Positions 17,267 to 26,046 of a stretch of DNA of 64,000 bases are shown here, piece after piece. Each line of letters opens with the position of its first letter. The stretch's first letter is position 1. Source of the stretch: Pelomonas sp. CA6 (GTDB taxonomy: Bacteria; Pseudomonadota; Gammaproteobacteria; Burkholderiales; Burkholderiaceae_C); assembly GCF_022549225.1 (NCBI RefSeq), contig NZ_JAKZFD010000002.1, positions 124,001 to 188,000 of the forward strand. Reading direction: 5' to 3'. A program made the translations under genes and the position numbers. Under the pieces are notes generated by a model. That model saw nothing but the letters and a program-made list of their open reading frames with translations, did not search any database and was not told where the DNA came from.

Positions 17267-17438
17267 GCAGGTTATACGCGGACGACAAGCATTCATCGGG
17301 ACATGCGCAACAAATGGGTGCCGTCCCTAGCACGGTCGCCGCGGCCCGTGGCTGATCATGGCCGCGAAGCTCGCATCACTGGGTCGACCGCCGCTCCCCC
17401 TCCAACACGGCGGTACCCATTCGACAAGGAGAACGACG

Positions 17439-20297
17439 GTGAAACTTCAACGACTCGCTCAAGCCCTGGCCCTGGTGGGACTGGGCGCCCACCTGGCGGC
17501 CTCGGCCCAGGGCACGCCCGCGCAGCCCGCGCCCAAGGTCGAGAACAAGATCGAGCGGGTCGAGGTCACCGGCTCCAGCATCAAGCGCGTCAGCGACGAA
17601 GGCGCGCTGCCGCTGGAAGTCATCACCGGCGAGCAGATCCAGGCGCGTGGCCTGAACTCCGCGGAAGACCTGCTGCGCTCGCTGGCGGCCAACACCGCCA
17701 ACGCCAACAACGCGGTGTCCAGCAACTCGGTGTTCGGCGACGAGGCCGACCGCCTGTCCGGCGGTGGCGCCTATGCCAACCTGCGCGGCCTGGGCCCCAC
17801 CGGCACGCTGGTGCTGCTGAACGGCCGTCGGCTGTCCAACCAGGGCATGTCCGGCGGCTCGGTGGACCTGAACGCCATCCCGCTGGACATGGTGGAGCGC
17901 GTGGAGGTGCTGAAGGACGGCGCCTCGGCGATCTACGGCACCGACGCGATCGGCGGCGTGATCAACTTCATCCTGAAGCGCGACTACCAGGGCGCCCAGG
18001 TCAAGGTCAGCTACAGCACGCCCGAGGCCCACGGCGGCGGGCAGCAGCGCAAGCTGACCCTGGCCGGCGGCTGGGGTGACCTGGGCCGCGACGGCTTCAA
18101 CATCATGGGCAGCATCACGCGCAGCAGGAACACCATCCTGCGCGGCATCGACCGCCCCTGGGCCACCGGCTACCAGCCCGAGCGCGGCCTGGTGCCCGAC
18201 ACCTCCAGCGCGCCGATGTTCGCCAACATCCTGAACTTCGCCAACACGGCGCTGCCGGCCGCCGGCACGACGATCGGCAACGGCACGACCAAGTACACCG
18301 TGCTCAACGGCCTGGCGCTGACCGGCCAGTGCGGCGCCGCGCCTTTCGGCGTCAGCCAGCTGGGCAACATCGGCCTGACCGGTGGCTATGCGGCGGCCAA
18401 CGCCACCTACCGCTGCGGCACCGACTACGGCCGCCAGTTCATGCTCGGCACGCCCAGCAACACCACCAGCGGCGTGCTGCGCGCCAGCTTCAACGTGGGC
18501 CGGGACGCGACCGGCTTCGTCGAGTTCGTCGGCTCGCGCTACTACTCGTTGGGCGAGTTCACGCCCTACCAGTTCTCGGCCTCGACCAGCACGACCAACT
18601 CCGACCCGTCGGCCATGTACCCGGTCAACGGGCCGTACTACCCCAACATGAAGGCGCTGTACGGCGCCAATGATTTCGACCCCACCAAGCCCGTCGCCTA
18701 CCGGCTGCGCATGTGGGACTGGGGCTATCGCACGCTGGGCTTCACCTCCACCAACCAGCGCCTGGCCACCGGCATCGAAGGCGCCTGGGGCGACTACGAC
18801 TACAAGGTCTCGCTGTCGCGCGGTCAGGCCAAGGCCTATTCCGAGATGGTGGACGGCTACGCCGACGGCCGCAAGCTGCTCGCGCTGCTGGCCAGCGGCA
18901 AGTACAACCCCTTCCTGATGCCCGGCCAGACCCAGTCGGCCGAGGCGCGCCAGCTGATCGAGGACAGCAAGGCGCACGGACGCCTGCACGGCGGCAAGAC
19001 CCAGGTCGACGAGTTCAACGCCACGCTGTCGGGCCCGCTGATGAAGCTGCCGGCCGGCGACCTCGCCTTCGCGGTGGGCACCAACCTGCGCCGCGAGTTC
19101 TACGGCTTCAGCGGCACCAAGGACTACAGCTGCGTGTCCTTCTTCGACGCCAAGAGCCTGGCGCTGAACAACCCGGTGCTGGGCTGCCCCGGCAACGCCA
19201 CCGCGCCCGACATGTGGCGCAAGGTCGGCGCGATCTATGGCGAGCTGCTGGTGCCCGTCACCAAGGGCCTGGAGATGCAGCTCGCGCTGCGCCATGACCG
19301 CTACCAGCAGATCGGCAGCACCACCAACCCCAAGGTCGCCTTCAAGTTCACGCCGATGAAGGACCTGCTGATCCGCGGCTCGGCCAACACCGGCTTCCGC
19401 GCGCCGACCCCGCAGCAGCTCAACCTGGGCACGGTGACGCTGGCGACGACCGGCACCCTCGTCGACCCGGTCAAGTGCCCGGACCCCAGCCAGGTTGGCA
19501 CCAACCCGGCCTGCGCGATGAACAGCATCCCCTATCTGTCCGGCGGCAACCCCAACCTGAAGCCGGAGAAGTCCAAGCAGGCGACACTGGGCGTGGTCTT
19601 CTCGCCGGTCAAGTCGCTGCAGGCCTCGGTGGATTACTGGCAGGTCAAGATGACCGACCGCATCCACAACCTCACCGTCTCGCAGCAGCTGGCCAACTAC
19701 CCGATCTTCGCGAACAACTTCATCCGCGACGAGACCGGCAAGATCGTGCTGATCCAGGCCGGCTGGATCAACGCCGGCTCCAGCATGACCAAGGGCCTGG
19801 ACCTGAGCGCCACGCACACCGGCAAGCTGCTCGGCAACACGCTGACCACCACGCTGACCGCCACCAAGATGATCAGCGCCAAGGAACAGCTGATCGTCGG
19901 CACGCCGATGAAGCAGTACCTGGGCCAGTGGACCAACACCACGCTGTACCTGCCCTGGCGCGCCGCGCTGAGCACGACCTACAAGCTGCCCAAGGCCTCG
20001 GCCACGCTGTCGGTCAACTACTCGGACGGCTACATGGACGAGGACCACACCAGCGCCACCAGCCAGGTGCAGTTCCAGAAGCGCAAGATCTCCAGCTACA
20101 CCACGGTCAACCTGACGGCCAGCTACACCGGCTTCAAGGACCTGACGCTGAGCGCCGGCGTGATCAACCTGGCCGACCGCCAGCCGCCGTTCACCTGGCA
20201 CAACGTGGACAACGTGGCCGGCAGCGGCTGGGATCCGCGCGTGGCCGATCCGCGCGGCCGCACCGTGCAGCTGTCCGCGCAGTACAGCTTCTTCTGA
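17439..20297 (+). CDS. TonB-dependent receptor (second in the locus)
   Basis: Outer-membrane receptor of 952 residues. A GTG at 17439, preceded by AAGGAGA (17427-17433), gives a clean signal peptide (MKLQRLAQALALVGLGAHLA, cleavage near ASAQ). An in-frame ATG at 17358 would bury it. A TonB-box-like ERVEVTGSSIKR segment is followed by the plug (about residues 40-190, RGLGPTGTLVLLNGRRL, then GTDAIGGVINFILK) and the barrel, ending in QLSAQYSFF. The GTDAIGGVINFI plug style is that of receptors for sugars, oligosaccharides and peptides rather than siderophores. Flanked by dacB and an ldcA operon, it probably imports wall fragments. No CarboxypepD domain is present, unlike the receptor at 6525. Confidence 0.9.
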   Translation: MKLQRLAQALALVGLGAHLAASAQGTPAQPAPKVENKIERVEVTGSSIKRVSDEGALPLEVITGEQIQARGLNSAEDLLRSLAANTANANNAVSSNSVFGDEADRLSGGGAYANLRGLGPTGTLVLLNGRRLSNQGMSGGSVDLNAIPLDMVERVEVLKDGASAIYGTDAIGGVINFILKRDYQGAQVKVSYSTPEAHGGGQQRKLTLAGGWGDLGRDGFNIMGSITRSRNTILRGIDRPWATGYQPERGLVPDTSSAPMFANILNFANTALPAAGTTIGNGTTKYTVLNGLALTGQCGAAPFGVSQLGNIGLTGGYAAANATYRCGTDYGRQFMLGTPSNTTSGVLRASFNVGRDATGFVEFVGSRYYSLGEFTPYQFSASTSTTNSDPSAMYPVNGPYYPNMKALYGANDFDPTKPVAYRLRMWDWGYRTLGFTSTNQRLATGIEGAWGDYDYKVSLSRGQAKAYSEMVDGYADGRKLLALLASGKYNPFLMPGQTQSAEARQLIEDSKAHGRLHGGKTQVDEFNATLSGPLMKLPAGDLAFAVGTNLRREFYGFSGTKDYSCVSFFDAKSLALNNPVLGCPGNATAPDMWRKVGAIYGELLVPVTKGLEMQLALRHDRYQQIGSTTNPKVAFKFTPMKDLLIRGSANTGFRAPTPQQLNLGTVTLATTGTLVDPVKCPDPSQVGTNPACAMNSIPYLSGGNPNLKPEKSKQATLGVVFSPVKSLQASVDYWQVKMTDRIHNLTVSQQLANYPIFANNFIRDETGKIVLIQAGWINAGSSMTKGLDLSATHTGKLLGNTLTTTLTATKMISAKEQLIVGTPMKQYLGQWTNTTLYLPWRAALSTTYKLPKASATLSVNYSDGYMDEDHTSATSQVQFQKRKISSYTTVNLTASYTGFKDLTLSAGVINLADRQPPFTWHNVDNVAGSGWDPRVADPRGRTVQLSAQYSFF

Positions 20298-20352
20298 TCG
20301 CCACCGCCTCGGGCCTGCCCGGCCCGGGGCGTGCGCCAAGACAACCGTGCAG

Positions 20353-20402
20353 CGGCGGCATGCGCCGCCGATTCAGGCCCCGCGTCGCGCGGGGCTTTTT
20401 TT
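20353..20402 (+). terminator. Tandem hairpins with T-tract after the second receptor
   Basis: A first hairpin CGGCGGC-ATGC-GCCGCCG (20353-20370) is followed by GCCCCGCG (20377-20384) with CGCGGGGC (20388-20395) around a 3-base loop, then seven T (20396-20402). It stands between converging genes. Confidence 0.9.
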
Positions 20403-20452
20403 CGTCCGTGCCTGGTGTTGGAGGATGGCCGCGAGCCGGCCCCGGGCCGCGC

Positions 20453-21364
20453 TCAGAGCACGCGCAGGCAGCGCCCGGCGACGTCCATCTCCAGCGCCAG
20501 CCCCAGCGGCAGCGGCTCGTGGGGGCAGCAGTGCCCCGAGGGCCAGCCGGCCAGCAGCGGACGGCCCAGCGGATGCAGCCGATCGGCCAGCACCGCGTCC
20601 GGCGAGGCCGCGTCGCTGAAGCTGCCGATCAGAAAGCCCGCGACGCCATCCAGCGCACCCGCCAGCCGCAGCTGGGTCAACAGCCGGTCCACCTTGTAGG
20701 GCTCCTCGGCGACGTCCTCGAGAAAGAGCAGCGTGCCACGCAGGTCCGGCATATAGGGCGTGCCCAGCAGCGAGACCAGCACGGCGAGGTTGCCGCCGAC
20801 CAGCCGGCCGCGCGCCACGCCGGGCCGGCTCAGCGCCTGCGCGCCCGGGTCCTGGCGCGGCGCCAGTGTCTCGCCGGCACGCAGGCCCTGGCGCAGGCGG
20901 CGCAGCAGGTGGCGCGCATCGTCCAGCCCGGCCTCGTCGCGCAGCCAGTCGGACACCGGCATGGGCGCATGCCAGCCCGCCAGCCCCAGGCCGTCGCGCA
21001 GCGCGTGCAGCGCCGTCAGGTCGCTGTAGCCGATCAACGGCTTGCGGCCGCGCGCCATCAGGCCGCGGTCCACGCCGGGCAGCAGGCGCGCGCAGCCATA
21101 GCCGCCGCGCAGCGCCAGCACCGCGTCCAGCGTGGGGTCGGCAAAGGCCTCGTGCAGATCGGCGAGGCGGCGTGCGTCGTCCGCCGCCAGGTGGTCCAGA
21201 TGCGCGGGCCCCTGGCAGCCGGGCAGCAGGCGCGCGTCCAGGCCCAGCGTGTCCAGCACGGCGGGCAGGCGCGCGAGCCGCTCCGGGGCCGGCGGGCCGG
21301 CCGGGGCGATCAGGCCCAGACAGGGCCGTTCGGGCAGCGGGGGGAGGCGGTAGGTCGAGGGCAT
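20453..21364 (-). CDS. ldcA: Muramoyltetrapeptide L,D-carboxypeptidase (LdcA, peptidase S66)
   Basis: 303 residues starting MPSTYRLPPLPERPCLGLIAPAG, without a signal peptide, so cytosolic. It has the canonical RGGYGCARLLP turn, the nucleophile motif IGYSDLT, FLEDVAEEPYKVDRLL with the helper Glu, and GHCCPHEPLPLG with the C-terminal His. It converts tetrapeptides to tripeptides, releasing D-Ala. The start at 21364 is 10 bases after the serine hydrolase stop, so it is the last gene of a dadA-hydrolase-ldcA operon. It is more canonical than the exported S66 enzyme at 13659; together they suggest trimming in both compartments. Confidence 0.93.
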   Translation of the reverse strand: MPSTYRLPPLPERPCLGLIAPAGPPAPERLARLPAVLDTLGLDARLLPGCQGPAHLDHLAADDARRLADLHEAFADPTLDAVLALRGGYGCARLLPGVDRGLMARGRKPLIGYSDLTALHALRDGLGLAGWHAPMPVSDWLRDEAGLDDARHLLRRLRQGLRAGETLAPRQDPGAQALSRPGVARGRLVGGNLAVLVSLLGTPYMPDLRGTLLFLEDVAEEPYKVDRLLTQLRLAGALDGVAGFLIGSFSDAASPDAVLADRLHPLGRPLLAGWPSGHCCPHEPLPLGLALEMDVAGRCLRVL

Positions 21365-21374
21365 GCGGTGAGAC

Positions 21375-22610
21375 TCAGCGCCCTTCCAGCCAGGGCGCCA
21401 GCGCGGCATCGACCGCGGCGCCCAGCGCCGGCAGGCGCCAGGTCGTCGCGGTGCCGGGCTGGGGCGCGTAGCGCGAGCCCAGGTTGGACAGCAGGGCGAT
21501 CAGGTAATGGCGGCGGCGCGGCGGCAGGCCCAGCACGATGCCAGCGTCGGCGCAGTAGTTCTCGGTGTTGCCGGTCTTGTGCGCGAAGACCAGCTCGCTG
21601 TCCGGCCCCGCCACGCTCAGGCGGCGCAGGTCGCCGGGATAGCGCAGCCCGCCGGCCTCCAGCGAGCCGTCCGCGCGCAGCCAGCGTGCTGGCAGCCGCG
21701 CCGGCAGGCCGCGCACCCAGCCCGGCAACCCGGCCAGCGCGCTGCTGGAAAGCACCTCGTGCAGCGCCTGCTCCTGCAGGCAGTGCAACACCTGGCCACG
21801 GCTTTGCGACGACAGGCGCGGCGCGTCCGCGCCCAGCCAGGGCGGCGGCGGCGCCTGCGGGTCCAGCCACCACAGCAGGCGCACCGTGTCCCAGGCCGTC
21901 ATCTGCAGCTGGCCCACGCCGGCGCCCGCGCCATTGCCCCAGCCGCCGTCGGCGCGGGTGTTGGCAAAGCGCAGCGTGGGCAGGCCCAGACGGGCGAAGA
22001 GCCCGTGCAGCGCGTTGTGCCGCTCGGCGCCGTCCGGACCGCGCTGGATCGCGCCCAGCCGGTGCATCAGCGCCACCAGTGCCGAGGTGGCCTCGTTGCT
22101 GCTGAAGCAGCACATTTCGAAGGCCCAGTCGCGCAGCGCCAGCTCGCGCTCGCCATGCACCCAGGGCTGCTCCCAGCGGCAGCGCCCCTGGTCCACCAGC
22201 CAGGCGCAGGCCACCAGCAGCATCAGCTTCAGCAGCGAGGCCGGATAGGGCGCGACCACCCGCGGCCCGGCGTCGCCGTGCAGGGGCTGCCAGTCCATGC
22301 GTGACCAGTCGCTGTCCGGGCGCCAGGCGATGGACTCGCCGCGCGCGTCGCGCTGGTCGGCAAGGTAGCGCAGCCCGCGCACTGGGCCGGCGCCGGGAGC
22401 GATCGTGGCCACCAGGCCCTCGGGGTGCTCGCGCGAGAACAGCACATTGGCCATCACCGGCGCGGCACCGGCCGGAAAGGCGACCACGGCCAGGTCCAGG
22501 CTGGGAAAGTGGCGCAGCGGCCGGCCGCCGTCCTGCGGGTCGGCGACGGCGCCGAAATCCTGCGCCAGCACGGCGCCGCGCAGCGCCTGGGCGAGCGCCG
22601 CGGCGTCCAC
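21375..22610 (-). CDS. Serine hydrolase of the beta-lactamase/DD-peptidase fold
   Basis: 411 residues carrying the three penicillin-recognising motifs in order: SLLK (Ser125/Lys128), S-S-N (Ser170/Asn172) and HKTG (Lys345), with a class A-like TENYCADAGIV after the KTG. A GTG at 22610, two bases after the dadA stop, is the likeliest start. No signal peptide is then visible, unusual for a penicillin-binding-type enzyme. It may act on D-Ala-containing peptides in the cytosol, between dadA and ldcA in one operon. Alternatives are an esterase or a true beta-lactamase with a misjudged start. Recognition is by motifs only. Confidence 0.75.
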   Translation of the reverse strand: MDAAALAQALRGAVLAQDFGAVADPQDGGRPLRHFPSLDLAVVAFPAGAAPVMANVLFSREHPEGLVATIAPGAGPVRGLRYLADQRDARGESIAWRPDSDWSRMDWQPLHGDAGPRVVAPYPASLLKLMLLVACAWLVDQGRCRWEQPWVHGERELALRDWAFEMCCFSSNEATSALVALMHRLGAIQRGPDGAERHNALHGLFARLGLPTLRFANTRADGGWGNGAGAGVGQLQMTAWDTVRLLWWLDPQAPPPPWLGADAPRLSSQSRGQVLHCLQEQALHEVLSSSALAGLPGWVRGLPARLPARWLRADGSLEAGGLRYPGDLRRLSVAGPDSELVFAHKTGNTENYCADAGIVLGLPPRRRHYLIALLSNLGSRYAPQPGTATTWRLPALGAAVDAALAPWLEGR

Positions 22611-22612
22611 CG

Positions 22613-23866
22613 TCAGGCCGCCTGCAGGCGCAGGCCCTGCAGGTCCAGCGGGCTCTCGCGACCCGAGATCAGTTCGGCGACGATGCGCGCCGAGCCGAAG
22701 GCGAAGGTGAAGCCCAGCGCGCCATGGCCCACATTGAGCCACAGCCCCTGCAGCGGCGTCGCGCCCAGGATGGGCGCGCCGCTGGGCGTGGCCGGGCGCA
22801 GGCCGGCCCAGGGCGTGGCGTGCTCATAGTCCGCCGCGCACGGAAAGGTGGCGCGCACATTGCGCTGCAGCGCCGCCAGCCGCGCCGGGTCCAGGCGCAG
22901 GTCCTCGCCGACCAAATCCACCATCGCCGCGACGCGCAGCTGCTCGCCGATGCGGGCGTACAGGGTCTTGCGTTCGAAGTCGGTCACGCTGACCTCGGGC
23001 GGCCGGTGGGTCGGCTCGATCGGCGCGGACAGGCTGTAGCCCTTCAGCGGATAGAGGGGCAGCCGCAGCCCCAGCGGCCGCAGCAGCGCCGCGCTCTGCA
23101 AGCCGGCGGCAACCACGAAGCCATCGGCCCACAGCTCGCCGCGGTCGGTGCGCAGCGCCACGACGCGCGACCCGCGCTGCACGAAGCCCAGCGCCTGCGC
23201 CTGCACGCGGCCCTGGAAATTGGGATGGGCGGCGAGCCGCTCGCCCAGCTGCTCGCACAGCGCGCGACAGTCGGCCACCGCCTCGCCTTCGGTGAACACG
23301 CCGCCGACAAAGCGGGTGTCGCCGTCGCGCAGCGCGGGCTCCAGCGCCGCGCATTCCTCGCCGTCCAGCGCGCGCTCCGGACCCGCACCCTGGGCACGCA
23401 GCCGCGCCGCGACGCGCGCGAACTCGGCCGGGTCGCGGTAGAGCACCAGCTTGCCGGGGCTGCGCAGCGCGATCGCGTCCAGCGCGGCGCGCTGCTGCAG
23501 CTCGGCGAAGGCCTGCTGGCTGAGGCGGCCCAGCGCCAGCAGGCGCTCGGTGGTGCGGCGGTTGACCGGCCCGCTGCAGCGGGCCAGGAAGGCGGCCAGC
23601 CAGGACCATTGCGCCCAACGCGCCTCGGGGCGGAAGCGCAGCGGCCCGTCGGGATCCAGCAGCCAGCGCAGCGCCTTCAGCGGCACACCGGCATCGGCCA
23701 GCGGCGAAACGTAGCGATAACTCAGCTGGCCGCCGTTGGCATGGCTGGCGCCCTGCGCCAGCTGCGCCTCGCGCTCAACCAGCTGGACCTTGTGTCCGGC
23801 CTCCGCCAGGGCCCAGGCCGTGGTCACGCCGACCACGCCGCCACCGATCACCACCAGCTGCATCAT
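22613..23866 (-). CDS. dadA: D-amino acid dehydrogenase small subunit (DadA family)
   Basis: FAD-dependent oxidase/dehydrogenase of 417 residues that deaminates D-alanine and other D-amino acids, feeding electrons to the respiratory chain. The N-terminal dinucleotide-binding motif VVIGGGVVGVTTAWALAEAG (residues 5-24) and HANGGQLSYRYVSPLAD are typical of DadA. The C-terminal GLRPATPSGAPILGATPLQG and NVGHGALGFT segments complete the FAD domain. It heads an operon with the serine hydrolase and ldcA, both D-Ala-related. It would use the D-Ala released by DdpX, LdcA and the DD-peptidases, giving pyruvate. Confidence 0.92.
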   Translation of the reverse strand: MMQLVVIGGGVVGVTTAWALAEAGHKVQLVEREAQLAQGASHANGGQLSYRYVSPLADAGVPLKALRWLLDPDGPLRFRPEARWAQWSWLAAFLARCSGPVNRRTTERLLALGRLSQQAFAELQQRAALDAIALRSPGKLVLYRDPAEFARVAARLRAQGAGPERALDGEECAALEPALRDGDTRFVGGVFTEGEAVADCRALCEQLGERLAAHPNFQGRVQAQALGFVQRGSRVVALRTDRGELWADGFVVAAGLQSAALLRPLGLRLPLYPLKGYSLSAPIEPTHRPPEVSVTDFERKTLYARIGEQLRVAAMVDLVGEDLRLDPARLAALQRNVRATFPCAADYEHATPWAGLRPATPSGAPILGATPLQGLWLNVGHGALGFTFAFGSARIVAELISGRESPLDLQGLRLQAA

Positions 23867-24006
23867 CCTGACTTCTGCAATCTTGGAGGCGGCAGGTTAG
23901 GGACTGGCGCCAGCGCCGGCCAATGAAAGCCAGGGCAGCACCCATAACCTCCGCACATGTGGAACGGTCATCGCCCGTTCCACCGCGGCGGCGGGGCGCG
24001 CCGGCC

Positions 24007-25200
24007 TCAGGCCAGCACGGCCGCCATCGCGTTGGCGGTGGCCTCGACGTTGCGGGTGTTCAGCCCGGCGATGCACATGCGGCCCGAGCGCACCAGATAG
24101 ACGCCGAACTCCTCGCGCAGCCGGTCCACCTGGGCCGCGCTGAGTCCGGTGTAGCTGAACATGCCGCGCTGGGTGAGGAAGTAGTCGAAGTTGCGGCCCG
24201 GCAGCTTGGCGCTGATCACCTCGTGCAGCGCGTTGCGCATCGCGAGGATGCGTTCGCGCATCGCCTCCACCTCGCCCTCCCACAGCGGGCGCAGCGTCGC
24301 GTCGCTGAGCACCTTGGCGACGATCTGGCCGCCGTGCATGGGCGGGTTGGAATAGTTGCGGCGAATCGTGAACTTGAGCTGGCCCAGCACGTTGGCGGCC
24401 TGCTGCGCGTCCGGGCAGACCACGGACAGCGCGCCGCAGCGCTCGCCGTACAGGCTCATGTTCTTGGAGAAGCTGTTGGCCACCAGGAAGGGCAGGCCGG
24501 CGTCGGCCATCGCGCGCACCGCGAAGGCATCCGCCTCCAGCCCGTCGCCATAGCCCTGGTAAGCCAGGTCCAGGAAGGGCAGCAGTTCGCGCTCGCGCAG
24601 CACCGGGATCAGCTCGTCCCATTGCAGCGGCGTCAGGTCCACGCCGGTGGGGTTGTGGCAGCAGGCGTGCAGCAGCACCACCGAACGCGCCGGCAGGCCG
24701 CGCAGCGTCTCCAGCATCTGCGCGAAGCGCAGGCCGCCGGTGGCGGCGTCGTAGTAGGGATAGGTCTTGACCTCCAGGCCCGAGCCCTCGAAGACCGCGC
24801 GGTGGTTGTCCCAGGTGGGGTCGGAGACATGGATGGCGCTGTCGGGGAAGTAGCGCTTGATGAAGTCGGCGCCGACCTTCAGGCCGCCGCTGGAGCCCAC
24901 GCCCTGGATGGTGGCCACGCGCTTGGACTTGAGCGCCTCGCTGTCGGCGCCGAACAGCAGCTGCGCCACCGCCTCGCGGAAGTTGGCCGCGCCCTCCATG
25001 GGCAGGTAGGGCCGGGCGCCGGCCTGCTCCACCACCGCCAGCTCGGCCTTGCGCACCGAGTCCAGCATGGGGATGCGGCCCTCGTCGTCGAAGTAGATGC
25101 CGATGGACAGGTTGATCTTGCCGGCGCGCGGGTCCTTCTGGAAGGCCTCGTTGAGGCTCAGGATGGGATCGCCGGCATAGGCTTCGACGTGCTTGAACAT
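24007..25200 (-). CDS. Aromatic/aspartate aminotransferase (TyrB/AspC family)
   Basis: PLP-dependent class I aminotransferase of 397 residues. [19 protein letters not shown] is the usual start; NPTGVD lies in the cofactor region and [13 protein letters not shown] carries the Schiff-base Lys. The length and [14 protein letters not shown] segment fit the TyrB/AspC group that moves amino groups between aspartate or aromatic amino acids and 2-oxoglutarate. A gap of about 140 bases separates it from dadA downstream. Choice between TyrB and AspC cannot be made by eye. Confidence 0.9.
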   Translation of the reverse strand: MFKHVEAYAGDPILSLNEAFQKDPRAGKINLSIGIYFDDEGRIPMLDSVRKAELAVVEQAGARPYLPMEGAANFREAVAQLLFGADSEALKSKRVATIQGVGSSGGLKVGADFIKRYFPDSAIHVSDPTWDNHRAVFEGSGLEVKTYPYYDAATGGLRFAQMLETLRGLPARSVVLLHACCHNPTGVDLTPLQWDELIPVLRERELLPFLDLAYQGYGDGLEADAFAVRAMADAGLPFLVANSFSKNMSLYGERCGALSVVCPDAQQAANVLGQLKFTIRRNYSNPPMHGGQIVAKVLSDATLRPLWEGEVEAMRERILAMRNALHEVISAKLPGRNFDYFLTQRGMFSYTGLSAAQVDRLREEFGVYLVRSGRMCIAGLNTRNVEATANAMAAVLA

Positions 25201-25293
25201 GGTGGCACTCCGCTCGCAACAGGATGGTGGGAATGGCGGGGATTATCCGCGCCGCGCGCCGCCCCGGACCATCCGCCCCTATGCTTGCGCCTC

Positions 25294-25692
25294 ATGAACA
25301 CCCCCTCCCAAGACATGGGCCACCAGGGCCTGCCCACCCTGCTCGGGCTGGAAATCACGCGCCGCGAACGCGGCCTGACCGAAGGCCGCCTGCGCCTGCG
25401 CCCGGAGCTGATGGCACCCAACGGCTATCTGCATGCCGGCACCGTGGTCACGCTGGCCGACAGCTGCGCCGGCTATGGCTGCATCGCCAGCCTGCCCGAC
25501 GGCGCGCAGAGCTTCACGACCATCGAGCTGAAGTCCAACTTCCTCGGCACCGCGCGCGACGGCGAGATCCACTGCCGGGCGGTGCTCGCCCACGGCGGCC
25601 GCACGACCCAGGTCTGGGATGCCGAGGTGCGCCATGGCGACAAGGTGATCGCGATGTTCCGCTGCACCCAGATGATTCTGTATCCGCGCTGA
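25294..25692 (+). CDS. PaaI-type hotdog-fold thioesterase
   Basis: 132 residues. The hotdog core has APNGYLHAGTVVTLADSCAGYG (about residues 46-67) with the HAG and Asp typical of PaaI/YdiI-like acyl-CoA thioesterases, then TIELKSNFLGTARDGEI and the final strand. The ATG at 25294 gives the normal family length; the longer upstream frame is antisense to the aminotransferase. CutA starts 13 bases after its stop. Acyl-CoA substrate is not predictable. Confidence 0.85.
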   Translation: MNTPSQDMGHQGLPTLLGLEITRRERGLTEGRLRLRPELMAPNGYLHAGTVVTLADSCAGYGCIASLPDGAQSFTTIELKSNFLGTARDGEIHCRAVLAHGGRTTQVWDAEVRHGDKVIAMFRCTQMILYPR

Positions 25693-25705
25693 GGACGGAG
25701 CGGCG

Positions 25706-26020
25706 ATGAAGCTGCTGATCACCACGCTGCCGGACCGCGCGCAGGCCGAGGCGCTGGCGCGCGAGTTGGTGGAACAGGGCCTGGCCGCCTGCGCGCAGAT
25801 CGAGGCCATCCACAGCCTTTACCGCTGGGACGGCCAGCTGTGCAGCGAGCCCGAGCAGCGCGTGCTGCTGAAGACCAGCGACGCCGCCCTGCCCGCGCTG
25901 CTGGCCGCCGTGCGCGCGCGCCATCCCTATGACCTGCCGGCGCTGTACACCTTGAGCCCCGACTGGAGCGACCCCGCCTTCGCGGCCTGGGTGACGCGGT
26001 CCTGCCCGCCACCGCGCTAG
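25706..26020 (+). CDS. cutA: Divalent cation tolerance protein CutA
   Basis: 104 residues of the CutA1 trimer family: ITTLPDRAQAEALARELVEQGLAACAQI, then SLYRWDGQL and EQRVLLKTS, and HPYDLPALYTL near the C-terminus, all in the family order. The protein folds like PII; the historical link to copper tolerance is weak. An RBS-like GAGGACGGAGCG precedes the ATG. It probably shares a transcript with the thioesterase gene. Confidence 0.93.
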   Translation: MKLLITTLPDRAQAEALARELVEQGLAACAQIEAIHSLYRWDGQLCSEPEQRVLLKTSDAALPALLAAVRARHPYDLPALYTLSPDWSDPAFAAWVTRSCPPPR

Positions 26021-26046
26021 CAGCGGCCCGCGATGGCGGGGGGTGG

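Noticed and set aside
17376-20339. 987-residue open frame antisense to the second receptor
   Set aside because: Same codon-bias shadow; no RBS or recognisable motif.
23943-23958. CATAACCT half dyad before dadA
   Set aside because: The left half matches the LysR sites but the right half does not (CACAT), so it is not a dyad.
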